This document shows positions 8,381-16,387 of a stretch of 64,000 bases of DNA, piece after piece. The DNA is from Streptomyces sp. CBMA152 (lineage in GTDB: Bacteria; Actinomycetota; Actinomycetes; Streptomycetales; Streptomycetaceae). The stretch spans positions 186,001 to 250,000 of the forward strand of contig NZ_MECJ01000028.1 in assembly GCF_014596475.1 (NCBI RefSeq), read 5' to 3'. The translations under genes were made by a program, and so were the position numbers. Below the pieces are notes generated by a model that ran no database searches, was not told where the DNA came from, and was given only the letters and a program-made list of their open reading frames with translations. The first letter of the stretch is position 1, and the number at the start of each line of letters is the position of its first letter.

Positions 8381-8742
8381 CAGGCGGCCGACGCGGCCTT
8401 CTTGAGCTCCACCTCGCGCCGGCGCCGCCGGGCCAGCACCACACGCCGCTCCGCCGCCGTCAGGCCGCCCCACACCCCGTACGGCTCGGGCATGAGCAGG
8501 GCGTGCTCGCGGCACTCCACCATCACGGGGCAGCGCGCGCAGACGCGCTTGGCCGCCTCCTCGCGCGACAGCCGGGCGGCCGTCGGCTCCTTCGAAGGGG
8601 CGAAGAAAAGTCCCGCCTCGTCCCGGCGACAGACCGCCTCCGTGTGCCACGGGCCCGCGCCGTCCTCCCGTACTGGGCCGCGCTGCGGCGGTACGGCGGC
8701 GGCGACCTGCAGGGACTGATGCGGCGGATGCAGCACGGCCAA
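8380..8742 (-). CDS. WhiB-family iron-sulfur regulator
   Basis: Small [4Fe-4S] protein that acts as a redox- or NO-sensitive partner of the principal sigma factor. In the 120 residues the four cluster cysteines are C38, C68, C71 and C77 (C-X29-C-X2-C-X5-C). The turn motif YGVWGGLTAAERR and a basic C-terminal tail (VVLARRRRREVELKK) for DNA contact follow. It is longer at the N-terminus than the minimal WblE type. It resembles the Wbl protein encoded beside glpX in other Streptomyces, but I cannot fix the wbl letter from sequence. Confidence 0.93.
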   Translation of the reverse strand: MAVLHPPHQSLQVAAAVPPQRGPVREDGAGPWHTEAVCRRDEAGLFFAPSKEPTAARLSREEAAKRVCARCPVMVECREHALLMPEPYGVWGGLTAAERRVVLARRRRREVELKKAASAA

Positions 8743-8884
8743 CTCCTGACGACGGCTGACGACGGCTTCGCGAGCGAGCGACGATGCGACAGTCCCTACC
8801 CGCTGTGCGCGCGCCTATGCACTGAGTTCCCTTGGCGGAACTCCGATCGTGCGCCGGTGTCCAAAAGTGTGCGGTTGCGATGGG

Positions 8885-9577
8885 TCAGGAGTCGAGGCGT
8901 TTGCGCAGGCGGTCGTGGAGGTCGGCGATCCGCTTGCCGCGCTTGGGCTTGGCCTCGATGTTGCCGAATACCGAGTACCCGTTCACGACCACGACCGGCG
9001 CCTCGGGATGCTCGGCCTCCAGCGTGTCCACTTCGAAATTCCCGAAGACGTTGGTGCCGCTGCCGCGCAGCGTCAGGTTCTCCGGCACCCGGACCTCGAT
9101 GTTGCCGAAGATCGAGGTCGCGTTGATGACGGAGAGACGCTGCTCGAAGTACGCCTCGGTGAGGTCGATCTCGACGCTGCCGAAGAGCGCGAACGCGTTG
9201 GTCCGGCGCCCGATGCGCCAGCGGCCCTTGCGGGTCGAGCTGGAGAAGACCGCCACCAGGTTCTCGGCGGCGACGGGCCCCGCGGCCTCGTCCTCGGCGC
9301 GTGCGGTCGCGTACGAGGGGTGCGCGGCCGGGGCGGCGAAGCGGGGCGCGCCGTCGGCGGCCGCGGGCAGGTCCCGTACCAGCGGCTCCAGTTCGCTCAT
9401 GGTCTTCGCGCGGTACACACCGTCGACGCGCTCCGCGTGCTCCTCCGCGTCGAGCCGCCCCTCGGCCAGGGCCTCGCGCAGGATGTCGGCGACCCGGTCC
9501 CGGTCGGCGTCGGAGGCCCGCAGGGCCCCGGCGGTCGGCGCGGGCTGCGGCGGCTGGGCGTGCTTTTCGAGATCCAC
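8885..9577 (-). CDS. DUF1707 / cell-wall-active domain protein
   Basis: A 230-residue soluble protein. The N-terminal DUF1707 (SHOCT-like) module at about 15-70 has the family pattern LRASDADRDRVADILREALAEGRLDAEEHAERVD. After a flexible Ala/Pro linker, the C-terminal part (about 100-220) has repeated short strands (FALFGSVEIDL, SIFGNIEVRVP, NVFGNFEVD, SVFGNIEAKP). These build a beta-helix-like fold of the LiaF/DUF2154 type. Proteins of this design are linked to cell-envelope stress sensing. No transmembrane segment is seen. A perfect palindrome lies 19 bases before its start codon. Confidence 0.85.
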   Translation of the reverse strand: MDLEKHAQPPQPAPTAGALRASDADRDRVADILREALAEGRLDAEEHAERVDGVYRAKTMSELEPLVRDLPAAADGAPRFAAPAAHPSYATARAEDEAAGPVAAENLVAVFSSSTRKGRWRIGRRTNAFALFGSVEIDLTEAYFEQRLSVINATSIFGNIEVRVPENLTLRGSGTNVFGNFEVDTLEAEHPEAPVVVVNGYSVFGNIEAKPKRGKRIADLHDRLRKRLDS

Positions 9578-9595
9578 GGTTTCAGCGTACCGAGA

Positions 9596-9609
9596 CGCGA
9601 TAGATCGCG
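9596..9609. promoter_or_regulatory. Palindrome upstream of the DUF1707 gene
   Basis: CGCGATAGATCGCG, a perfect 6+2+6 palindrome, 19 bases upstream of the DUF1707 start codon (minus strand). The position suits an operator overlapping the promoter or leader. The cognate regulator is unknown. Similar TCGCGAT-type palindromes precede PadR/PspC-type envelope genes in actinomycetes, from memory only. Confidence 0.4.
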
Positions 9610-9794
9610 ACTAGGGGGCGACCGGCGGATCAGGGGCGGATCAGGGGTGAACTCAGGGTCCGACCAGGGTCGCGTCAGGGATGGGCGGAACTGAGCCTTA
9701 CCTCACAGAATCACCACCGCGTCGGCCGCATACGCTTGAGGGTGCTGCGCCAATGGAGGTTCAGTCGCTGTCTGCCGAGTGAGGAATGGCCGTA

Positions 9795-11465
9795 ATGCCA
9801 GAGTTTGCGTACTCCGATCTGCTCCCCCTGGGCGAGGACGCCACCCCGTATCGCCTGGTGACCTCCGAGGGTGTCTCCACCTTCGAGGCCGACGGCCGTA
9901 CGTTCCTCAAGGTCGAGCCGGAGGCGCTGCGCAAGCTCGCCGCCGAGGCGATCCACGACATCCAGCACTATCTGCGCCCGGCCCACCTGGCCCAGCTGCG
10001 CAAGATCATCGACGACCCCGAGGCGTCGAGCAACGACAAGTTCGTGGCGCTCGACCTGCTGAAGAACGCGAACATCGCGGCGGCGGGCGTGCTGCCGATG
10101 TGCCAGGACACCGGCACGGCGATCGTGATGGGCAAGCGCGGGCAGAACGTGCTGACCGAGGGCGGCGACGAACAAGCCCTCTCGCGCGGCATCTACGACG
10201 CGTACACGCAGCTCAACCTCCGCTACTCGCAGATGGCTCCGCTCACCATGTGGGAGGAGAAGAACACCGGCTCGAACCTGCCGGCGCAGATCGAGCTGTA
10301 CGCGACGGACGGCGGCGCGTACAAGTTCCTCTTCATGGCGAAGGGCGGCGGCTCGGCCAACAAGTCGTTCCTGTACCAGGAGACGAAGGCCGTCCTCAAC
10401 GAGGCCTCCATGATGAAGTTCCTGGAGGAGAAGATCCGCTCGCTCGGTACGGCGGCGTGCCCGCCGTACCACCTGGCGATCGTGGTCGGCGGCACCAGCG
10501 CCGAGTTCGCGCTGAAGACCGCGAAGTACGCCTCCGCGCACTACCTCGACGAGCTGCCCACCGAGGGCTCGGCGACCGGGCACGGCTTCCGTGACCAGGA
10601 GCTGGAGCAGAAGGTCTTCGAGCTGACGCAGAAGATCGGGATCGGCGCGCAGTTCGGCGGCAAGTACTTCTGCCACGACGTACGCGTGGTGCGTCTGCCC
10701 CGGCACGGCGCCTCGCTGCCCGTCGCCATCGCCGTGTCCTGCTCGGCGGACCGCCAGGCGGTCGCGAAGATCACGGCCGAGGGTGTGTTCCTGGAGGAAC
10801 TGGAGAAGGACCCGGCGCGGTTCCTGCCGGAGACGACGGACGAGCACCTGTCCGCGGACTCGGACGACGTCGTACGGATCGACCTCAACCGGCCGATGGA
10901 CGACATCCTCGCCGAGCTCACCAAGTACCCGGTCAAGACCCGGCTCTCGCTGACCGGCCCGCTGGTCGTGGCGCGCGACATCGCGCACGCGAAGATCAAG
11001 GAGCGGCTGGACGCGGGTGAGGAGATGCCGCAGTACCTGAAGGACCACCCGGTGTACTACGCCGGTCCCGCGAAGACTCCGGAGGGTTACGCGTCCGGCT
11101 CCTTCGGGCCGACGACGGCCGGCCGTATGGACTCGTACGTGGAGCAGTTCCAGGCGGCGGGTGGGTCCAAGGTGATGCTGGCCAAGGGGAACCGGTCGGC
11201 GCAGGTGACCAAGGCGTGCGACGCGCACGGCGGGTTCTACCTCGGCTCGATCGGTGGCCCTGCGGCCCGGCTCGCCCAGGACTGCATCAAGAAGGTCGAG
11301 GTCGTCGAGTACGAGGAGCTCGGGATGGAGGCGGTGTGGAAGATCGAGGTCGAGGACTTCCCGGCGTTCATCGTGGTCGACGACAAGGGCAACGACTTCT
11401 TCCAGGCCCCGGCTGAGCCGCCGACGTTCTTGAACATTCCGCTGCGCGGCGCGACGCAGTCCTGA
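9795..11465 (+). CDS. Class I fumarate hydratase (iron-sulfur)
   Basis: TCA-cycle enzyme interconverting fumarate and malate with an oxygen-sensitive [4Fe-4S] cluster. The 556-residue protein is of the single-chain FumA/FumB type. Cysteines C103 (LPMCQDTGTA), C222 (AACPPYH) and C316 (AVSCSADRQ) have exactly the spacing of the three cluster ligands in the Leishmania enzyme. The C-terminal SGPLV...FGPTTAGRMDSY region is also typical. I chose the ATG at 9795, which has a GAGGA Shine-Dalgarno nine bases upstream; an ATG at 9786 sits directly on that site. A second, unrelated class II fumarase is encoded at 16388. Confidence 0.93.
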   Translation: MPEFAYSDLLPLGEDATPYRLVTSEGVSTFEADGRTFLKVEPEALRKLAAEAIHDIQHYLRPAHLAQLRKIIDDPEASSNDKFVALDLLKNANIAAAGVLPMCQDTGTAIVMGKRGQNVLTEGGDEQALSRGIYDAYTQLNLRYSQMAPLTMWEEKNTGSNLPAQIELYATDGGAYKFLFMAKGGGSANKSFLYQETKAVLNEASMMKFLEEKIRSLGTAACPPYHLAIVVGGTSAEFALKTAKYASAHYLDELPTEGSATGHGFRDQELEQKVFELTQKIGIGAQFGGKYFCHDVRVVRLPRHGASLPVAIAVSCSADRQAVAKITAEGVFLEELEKDPARFLPETTDEHLSADSDDVVRIDLNRPMDDILAELTKYPVKTRLSLTGPLVVARDIAHAKIKERLDAGEEMPQYLKDHPVYYAGPAKTPEGYASGSFGPTTAGRMDSYVEQFQAAGGSKVMLAKGNRSAQVTKACDAHGGFYLGSIGGPAARLAQDCIKKVEVVEYEELGMEAVWKIEVEDFPAFIVVDDKGNDFFQAPAEPPTFLNIPLRGATQS

Positions 11466-11477
11466 CGCCGGGACAGC

Positions 11478-12083
11478 CCCCACCCCGCCCCTTCCCTAAA
11501 CCCTCCGGGGGCGGGAGGGGGCGGAGGTGTTTTCCCGGGGGCTGGGCCCCCGAACCCCCAAGCGGGGCTGCGCCCCTGCACCCCCTGGGTGCTCCGCCCC
11601 CTGGACCCCGGGCGGGCCTGCGGCCCCTGCACCCCGCTACGGGGCTCCGCCCCGGACCCTGCTGGGTGGGTGGGTTGCGCGGCTGCGCCGTTGGGGGTGG
11701 GTGGGTTACGGGGCTCGCCCCTGGGGGTGGGTGGGTTACGGGGCTCGCCCCTGGGGGTGGGTGGGTTACGGGGCTCGCCCCTGGGGGTGGGTGGGTTACG
11801 GGGCTCGCCCCTGGGGGTGGGTACGCGGGGCTGCGCCCCTGCACCCCGCTTTGGCTGCGGATCGTGCTGGGTTGCTCGCGCAGTTCCCCGCGCCCCTAAG
11901 AGGGCCCTTCGGGCCCATCAAGGAGGGCCCGAAGGGCCCCTTAAGGGGCGCGGGGAACTGCGCGACCAGCCCCCACCGGCCCGCAGCCGAAAAACGGGGT
12001 CCGGGGGCCTCGCCCCCGGGAAGTCGCCCTCCACCCACCACCCGGCCGCCCGCCCAGGGCTTTAGGGAAGGGGTGGGGTGGGG
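11478..12083. repeat. Interspersed palindromic repeat, copy 2 (full, expanded)
   Basis: About 605 bases between the convergent fumarase and acylase genes. The left end (CCACCCCGCCCCTTCCCTAA) and right end (TTTAGGGAAGGGGTGGGGTG) are inverted copies. The centre has the same 21-bp inverted repeat as the other copies (11877-11897 with 11944-11964), with an extra inner hairpin made of GGGCCC runs. The right end runs into the acylase gene and provides its stop codon. The left half is enlarged by the 30-base tandem repeats at 11701-11820. Apparent open frames here only translate the repeats. Confidence 0.85.
11701..11820. repeat. Four tandem copies of a 30-base unit
   Basis: Four identical 30-base units starting GTGGGTTACGGGGCTCGCCC, each containing a short GGGGCTCGCCCC palindrome. 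Degenerate half-related units flank them (11671-11700 and 11821-11850). They lie inside the larger repeat element between the class I fumarase and acylase genes. The exact identity of the units suggests recent expansion. Confidence 0.9.
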
Positions 12084-14662
12084 ATCGAAGAACGGTCCAA
12101 GAACGCCAGTCGCGCACGCTTCTCCGGCTTCGTCACCTCCGGGCCGAGGACGAACCCCGAGCGGACCATGCGCGCGATGGACTTCTCGTTGCGGACGTCC
12201 GGCTCGACCACGAGGCGCAGATGCGCAGGGTCCTGGAACGCGTACGCCGTCAGGACCGACATCAGGACGCCCGTGAACCCGGCGCGGGGCGACGACGACG
12301 GGGCCACCAGGATGTGGACGCCCCAGTCCCCCGGCCGCACCTCGTAGCACTCCCCCACCGGATCCGCCGCAGGGTCGTACGTCTGGAACAGCCCGACCGG
12401 CTCATCGTCCAGATGCACCAGGAACGCGTGGTGCGTGGCGAGCGACGCCACGTACTCGTAGGTGGCGCGGACGTCATCCAGCGACGCGTCCCGCATGCCC
12501 CAGAACTCCGCCCGCTCCTCCGTCACCCACCCATGGACGACCTCCGCGTCCCCCGCCGGATCCAGCGGCAACACCCGTACCGTTCCGAACCCTTCGACCT
12601 TCTGCTCGTACACGCTCGCCCGCACCGCGCCCACTTCTCTCCTCAACTCGTTCCAGTCCGTCACCACGGGCGCCAACTCCCCCGCCCGCCACAGCGGAAG
12701 CTGGTCCCGCTGGTGGGGGCTCCCGGGCACCCCGGAGGCGCCCAGCGGGACCACCCACAGGCTGTTGTCGCGGTTCGCCAGGTCCCAGACGTAACGCGCC
12801 GCCGGGCCACGGGCGCTGAGGTGCGTCACGCCCGGCACGCTGCTCGTCGACAGCACGCAGTCGTGGTCGCCCGCCAACCCCGGCCACTCCTCGGTCGTGG
12901 GCAGCGCCTGCCACGGGGCCAGCCGGTGCGCCTCGCCCCACGCGGCGAACTCCTGCCCCGCCACTTCCTCCAGCGCCGAACGCACCGCCCCCACCCGGTC
13001 CAGATCCGGCAGCATCCACTCCGCCGTCAGGATCGTCTCCAGCGCGAAGGCAATGCGCGGGGTCAGCGCCAGCCACGGCAGGAACAGGTCCGGCAGGGGC
13101 GGGAGTTCGGTCAGGTCCGAGAAGGCGGGCGCCGCCGCCAGGTTGCGTACCACCGCCGCGCGGACCGTCGCGTACGCCATCGCGTCGCTCGAATCCGCCT
13201 CCATCCGGCGGTCCCAGGCCATCAGACGATTCCTCAGCCCCTCCGCCGCCGGGCTCAGGCCCGTCAGGGAGCAGAGCAACGACAGGAGCGGCGCCGCCGA
13301 CTGGAGGTGCGTGTCCGTGTGGATCCGCGCCATCCCGGCCGGCGTCCAGGCCGTCTGCGTCGACAGCAACTGCCGTATACGGTCCGCCCGGTACGGCGGC
13401 GCGAACTCCACCCCGAGCGGCTCCGCCAGGCCCCGCTGGTTCGCCATCACCGCCGTCCCGGACACCTCCGCGCGCGGCATCTCCGCCCAGCCCGTCCACT
13501 CGTGACCCGGCTCCCAGGCCGGTACGACCCGTACGCGGTTGTCGCCGTGCCGCAGGGGTACGCGGCCCGCCACCCGGTGCAGTACGCCGCCCTCGGTGTC
13601 CGCCGCCTGGACGACGTTGACCGGCTCGACCCAGGCGTCCACCGCCCTGTCGATGTCGTCGGAAGTCTTCGCTCGGAGCAGCGCCGGGAGCACCGCGAAG
13701 CCCAGGTCCGCCGTCGCCCGGGGCGGGTGGCGCAGGCTGATGGCGTCCGACGCGTCGGGGCCGCCGATGATCACCGGGCCGCGTTCGGTCTCGATCACCT
13801 CGACCGTGGCCGGGGCCGCGCCCGCCACCTCGATCGTCTCCGTGTGGGCGGGTACGGGGCGCCAGCCGTCGGGGCCCAGCGCCTCCACTCCCGTATCGCC
13901 GCGGCGCAGGCGTTCGCGGTAGAGGTCCTGGTAGTCGGCCATGGCGTTGGTGATGGCCCAGGCGACCGAGCCGGTGTGGCCGAAGTGGGCGATGCCGGGG
14001 ACGCCGGGCACGGCGAGGCCCACGACGTCGAACTCCGGGCAGGCCAGCCGGATCTGCTGGTAGACGCCAGGGTCCTCGATGAAGCGGTGCGGGTCGCCCG
14101 CGATGAGCGCGGCGCCGGTCGCGGTGTGCTCGCCGGTGACGAGCCAGCCGTTGGAGCCGGAGGTGCCGGGGCCGTCGGTGGCGAACAGGTCCACCGCGTC
14201 CGGGCCGAGCAGGGCCAGCGCCCGCTCGCGCCACAGCTTGGCGGGGAATCCGGCGAACAGGATGTGCGTGGAGAGCCACACGCCCAGCGGGGTCCAGGGC
14301 TCCCAGCGGCCCGGAGCGAGGCCGACAGCCGCGAACTGGCCCTCGTGGACGCTCACTTCGGCCAGTCCCGCGTTGACCCCGGCCACGTACTCCGTGACCC
14401 ACTCCGCCGTCTCCGCGTCCAGCGCCTCGAAGCACCGCCGGGCGGTGTCCGCGAGCCGCGTCTGGCGGGCGAAGCGGTCCCAGCCGAGGGCGTCGGGGCC
14501 GAGGAAGGCGGCCGTGGTGCCCTGCACCCGGTGCCGTTCGACCTCGATCTGCCAGGCCCGGTCGACGGCGGTGACCCGTCCCTGTGCGTACGCCAGCTCA
14601 CGGGCGTCGGCCGCCCGCAGATGCGGGACGCCCCAGGTGTCGCGATAGACCTCGGCACTCAC
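12062..14662 (-). CDS. Penicillin-acylase-family amidohydrolase fused to a siderophore-type GNAT acyltransferase
   Basis: An 866-residue two-domain protein. Residues 1 to about 670 are an S45 (penicillin acylase) N-terminal-nucleophile hydrolase. The probable autoprocessing site and nucleophile is Ser170 in TSGSNGWLV, followed by ALIAGDPH. No signal peptide is present, so it should be cytoplasmic. Residues about 690-860 are an acyl-CoA N-acyltransferase of the IucB/RhbD/MbtK siderophore type: HGWVTEERAEFWGMRDAS, EPVGLFQTYDPAADPVGE and LVVEPDVRNEKSIARM. An iron box lies 21 bases before the GTG start, which has a GGGAGGGG Shine-Dalgarno. I infer a role in making, trimming or recycling acylated hydroxamate siderophores. 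The last codons (PTPPLP) and stop come from the adjoining repeat element. Confidence 0.88.
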   Translation of the reverse strand: MSAEVYRDTWGVPHLRAADARELAYAQGRVTAVDRAWQIEVERHRVQGTTAAFLGPDALGWDRFARQTRLADTARRCFEALDAETAEWVTEYVAGVNAGLAEVSVHEGQFAAVGLAPGRWEPWTPLGVWLSTHILFAGFPAKLWRERALALLGPDAVDLFATDGPGTSGSNGWLVTGEHTATGAALIAGDPHRFIEDPGVYQQIRLACPEFDVVGLAVPGVPGIAHFGHTGSVAWAITNAMADYQDLYRERLRRGDTGVEALGPDGWRPVPAHTETIEVAGAAPATVEVIETERGPVIIGGPDASDAISLRHPPRATADLGFAVLPALLRAKTSDDIDRAVDAWVEPVNVVQAADTEGGVLHRVAGRVPLRHGDNRVRVVPAWEPGHEWTGWAEMPRAEVSGTAVMANQRGLAEPLGVEFAPPYRADRIRQLLSTQTAWTPAGMARIHTDTHLQSAAPLLSLLCSLTGLSPAAEGLRNRLMAWDRRMEADSSDAMAYATVRAAVVRNLAAAPAFSDLTELPPLPDLFLPWLALTPRIAFALETILTAEWMLPDLDRVGAVRSALEEVAGQEFAAWGEAHRLAPWQALPTTEEWPGLAGDHDCVLSTSSVPGVTHLSARGPAARYVWDLANRDNSLWVVPLGASGVPGSPHQRDQLPLWRAGELAPVVTDWNELRREVGAVRASVYEQKVEGFGTVRVLPLDPAGDAEVVHGWVTEERAEFWGMRDASLDDVRATYEYVASLATHHAFLVHLDDEPVGLFQTYDPAADPVGECYEVRPGDWGVHILVAPSSSPRAGFTGVLMSVLTAYAFQDPAHLRLVVEPDVRNEKSIARMVRSGFVLGPEVTKPEKRARLAFLDRSSIPTPPLP

Positions 14663-14683
14663 ACCCGATCCCCTCCCTGTAAG

Positions 14684-14702
14684 TTAGGACAGCCTAACCT
14701 AA
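14684..14702 (-). promoter_or_regulatory. Iron box (DmdR/IdeR-type operator)
   Basis: Read on the minus strand: TTAGGTTAGGCTGTCCTAA. It matches 17 of the 19 positions of the consensus DmdR1/IdeR box (TTAGGTTAGGCTAACCTAA). It lies 21 bases upstream of the acylase-acyltransferase start codon, so the gene should be repressed by Fe(II)-loaded DmdR and expressed under iron limitation. The SGNH hydrolase gene upstream ends at 14739, so the box belongs to the acylase gene. Confidence 0.85.
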
Positions 14703-14738
14703 AGGGAGGGGTCGTCGGCTATGCGGAGGCCTTCGTCG

Positions 14739-16280
14739 TCACGCGAAGGTCTGCGCCGCCGATCCGTCGCACGCCCTCAGCGTCAGCGGGTCCTTCGCCG
14801 CCGACAGCGTGGCGCACAGGCCCGTGGCCGCCGCCGGGCGCAGGGTGGAGCCGTCCCGTACGAACTCCTGGTTGGCGCCGCCGTGGCAGTTCCAGATGAT
14901 CAGCCTGGCCCCGGCCGTGTAGTTCGCGCCCGGGACGTCCAGGCAGCGGTCCTGGGTGAGCTGGGTGTGCAGCGACCTGCGGTCGGTGTCGTACCACCAG
15001 CCCTGGTTGCGGCCGCCGTGGCAGTCCCAGCCGATGACGGCGGTGTTGTTCGCGCTGCTGGCGCCCGACACGTCCAGGCAGCTGCCGGTGGCCGTGTTCT
15101 TCAGCGGCTGGTACGCGTCGTCCCAGGCGAGCGGGTAGAGCACCGGCGAGCCGGTGGACGCGGGGTCGGCGCAGCTGCCCTCGCGTACGTCCGCGTCGTA
15201 GATCTGGGTGAGGCAGGACGCGAAGGCGCCGTGGCCCCGGTAGTTGGGGTGGAAGGACTGGCGGACCGAGTTGGAGTCCGGCAGGCCGGGCTTGGAGAGG
15301 TCGATGTACAGGCCGCGCGCCCAGGTGTCCTCCATGCACACCTCATGGCCGTTGAAGAGCCGCGAGTTGTCGAGGAAGACCGCGCCGGTGTCGGCGGCCG
15401 CCTTGCGCATCCCGCGCTCGAAGGCGGGCACCGCGGTGTTGCGGCCCCAGACGGTGTCGGAGTCGTAGCCGAGGCCGCCGCAGACGAGCTTTCCGGGGAA
15501 GTTCGGGTTGTCGTGGAAGTCGGGGCCGATCGGGCTCGGGTAGCCCATCACGACCAGCTTGTAGTCGCCGTCGGCGTACCCGGCGTCGCGCATCACGGTC
15601 TTCAGGTCGTTGACGGTCGCCTCGACCTTGGGCACCAGGCCGTCCACCCTCGCCTGCCAGCCGGGCGCGTACTTGGACTCGCACGGGCCCTGGAGCAGCA
15701 GATACCGCTCGACGCAGTCCGTCATCACCGGGCCGAACTGGAGGTCGTCGTTGGCCCCCGCGACCAGCAGCACCATCTTGATCCGGGTGTTGCGGGCCTT
15801 GATGGCGAGGCTGTCGCTCTGGACCAGTTCGTCGGCGTACTGCTTGGTGCCGCCTATCTTGATGTTGCCGGTGTACGCGCCGGAACACGCCACGTTGTAC
15901 GTCTCGTCGGCGGGGATGCCGGTGCGGTGGATCGCGGAGTCGGGGGCGCGGTGGCACCAGTTGTCGGGGCCGTTGGTGCCGGCCTCGTAGGTGCCGACGC
16001 CCTCGCCGGAGATCTCGCTGTCGCCGAGCGAGATCAGCCCGGTCTTGCGCTGATCCATGGGCCGCTCGGCGGAATCCCCGTACAGCTTGACCGCCTCGGC
16101 GGCGCGGATCTTCTCCAGGTCGGGCGACAGAGGGGTCGACTGTACCGTCGCCCCGTGCGCGGTCGTCCCGGTCGTCGTCGCGTGCGCGGTCGCCGCTGTC
16201 GCCGTCATGCCGCCGAACGCGGCCGCCGCGGCCACGGTGGCCGCGAACGTGGTGCGAAGTCTGTGCCTGGTGCGCCTCAT
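14739..16280 (-). CDS. Secreted SGNH/GDSL hydrolase with ricin-B lectin domain
   Basis: A 513-residue exported esterase or lipase-like enzyme. A twin-Arg-poor Sec signal peptide ends near residue 34 (ATAATAHA). The SGNH domain (about 55-370) has Ser88 in ISLGDSEISGEG (block I), GANDD (block III) and the C-terminal Asp/His pair in DSNSVRQSFHPNYRGHG. Residues about 390-513 form a ricin-type beta-trefoil with repeated CLDV...GWDCHGGRNQGW and CLDVPG...WNCHGGANQEF units, likely binding a polysaccharide. The ATG at 16280 follows a GGGGAGG site; an upstream start nine codons earlier is less likely. A hairpin covers this ribosome-binding site. The gene diverges from fumC. Confidence 0.92.
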   Translation of the reverse strand: MRRTRHRLRTTFAATVAAAAAFGGMTATAATAHATTTGTTAHGATVQSTPLSPDLEKIRAAEAVKLYGDSAERPMDQRKTGLISLGDSEISGEGVGTYEAGTNGPDNWCHRAPDSAIHRTGIPADETYNVACSGAYTGNIKIGGTKQYADELVQSDSLAIKARNTRIKMVLLVAGANDDLQFGPVMTDCVERYLLLQGPCESKYAPGWQARVDGLVPKVEATVNDLKTVMRDAGYADGDYKLVVMGYPSPIGPDFHDNPNFPGKLVCGGLGYDSDTVWGRNTAVPAFERGMRKAAADTGAVFLDNSRLFNGHEVCMEDTWARGLYIDLSKPGLPDSNSVRQSFHPNYRGHGAFASCLTQIYDADVREGSCADPASTGSPVLYPLAWDDAYQPLKNTATGSCLDVSGASSANNTAVIGWDCHGGRNQGWWYDTDRRSLHTQLTQDRCLDVPGANYTAGARLIIWNCHGGANQEFVRDGSTLRPAAATGLCATLSAAKDPLTLRACDGSAAQTFA

Positions 16281-16289
16281 TGCGCCTCC

Positions 16290-16320
16290 CCGGTGGTTTG
16301 TTACCACCGGTATTTACCGG
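16290..16320. promoter_or_regulatory. Two overlapping palindromes between SGNH hydrolase and fumC
   Basis: An 8-bp inverted repeat CCGGTGGT-N5-ACCACCGG (16290-16310) is overlapped by the perfect palindrome CCGGTATTTACCGG (16307-16320). Both lie in the 107-base divergent intergenic region, next to the Shine-Dalgarno of the hydrolase gene. They could be regulator binding sites or, on the minus strand, a hairpin restricting translation. Confidence 0.45.
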
Positions 16321-16387
16321 CCAGTAGGGCGCAGGGGGAATAGCTGGAACAAGACAACTGCTCAACTTTGCCAGGAGGTTCATCGAC

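Noticed and set aside
11527..11900. Open frames translating to WGWVGYGARP-type or PPPGASPVTH-type repeats
   Set aside because: They only read the 30-base DNA tandem repeats. There is no start signal, no domain and the frame runs in both strands.
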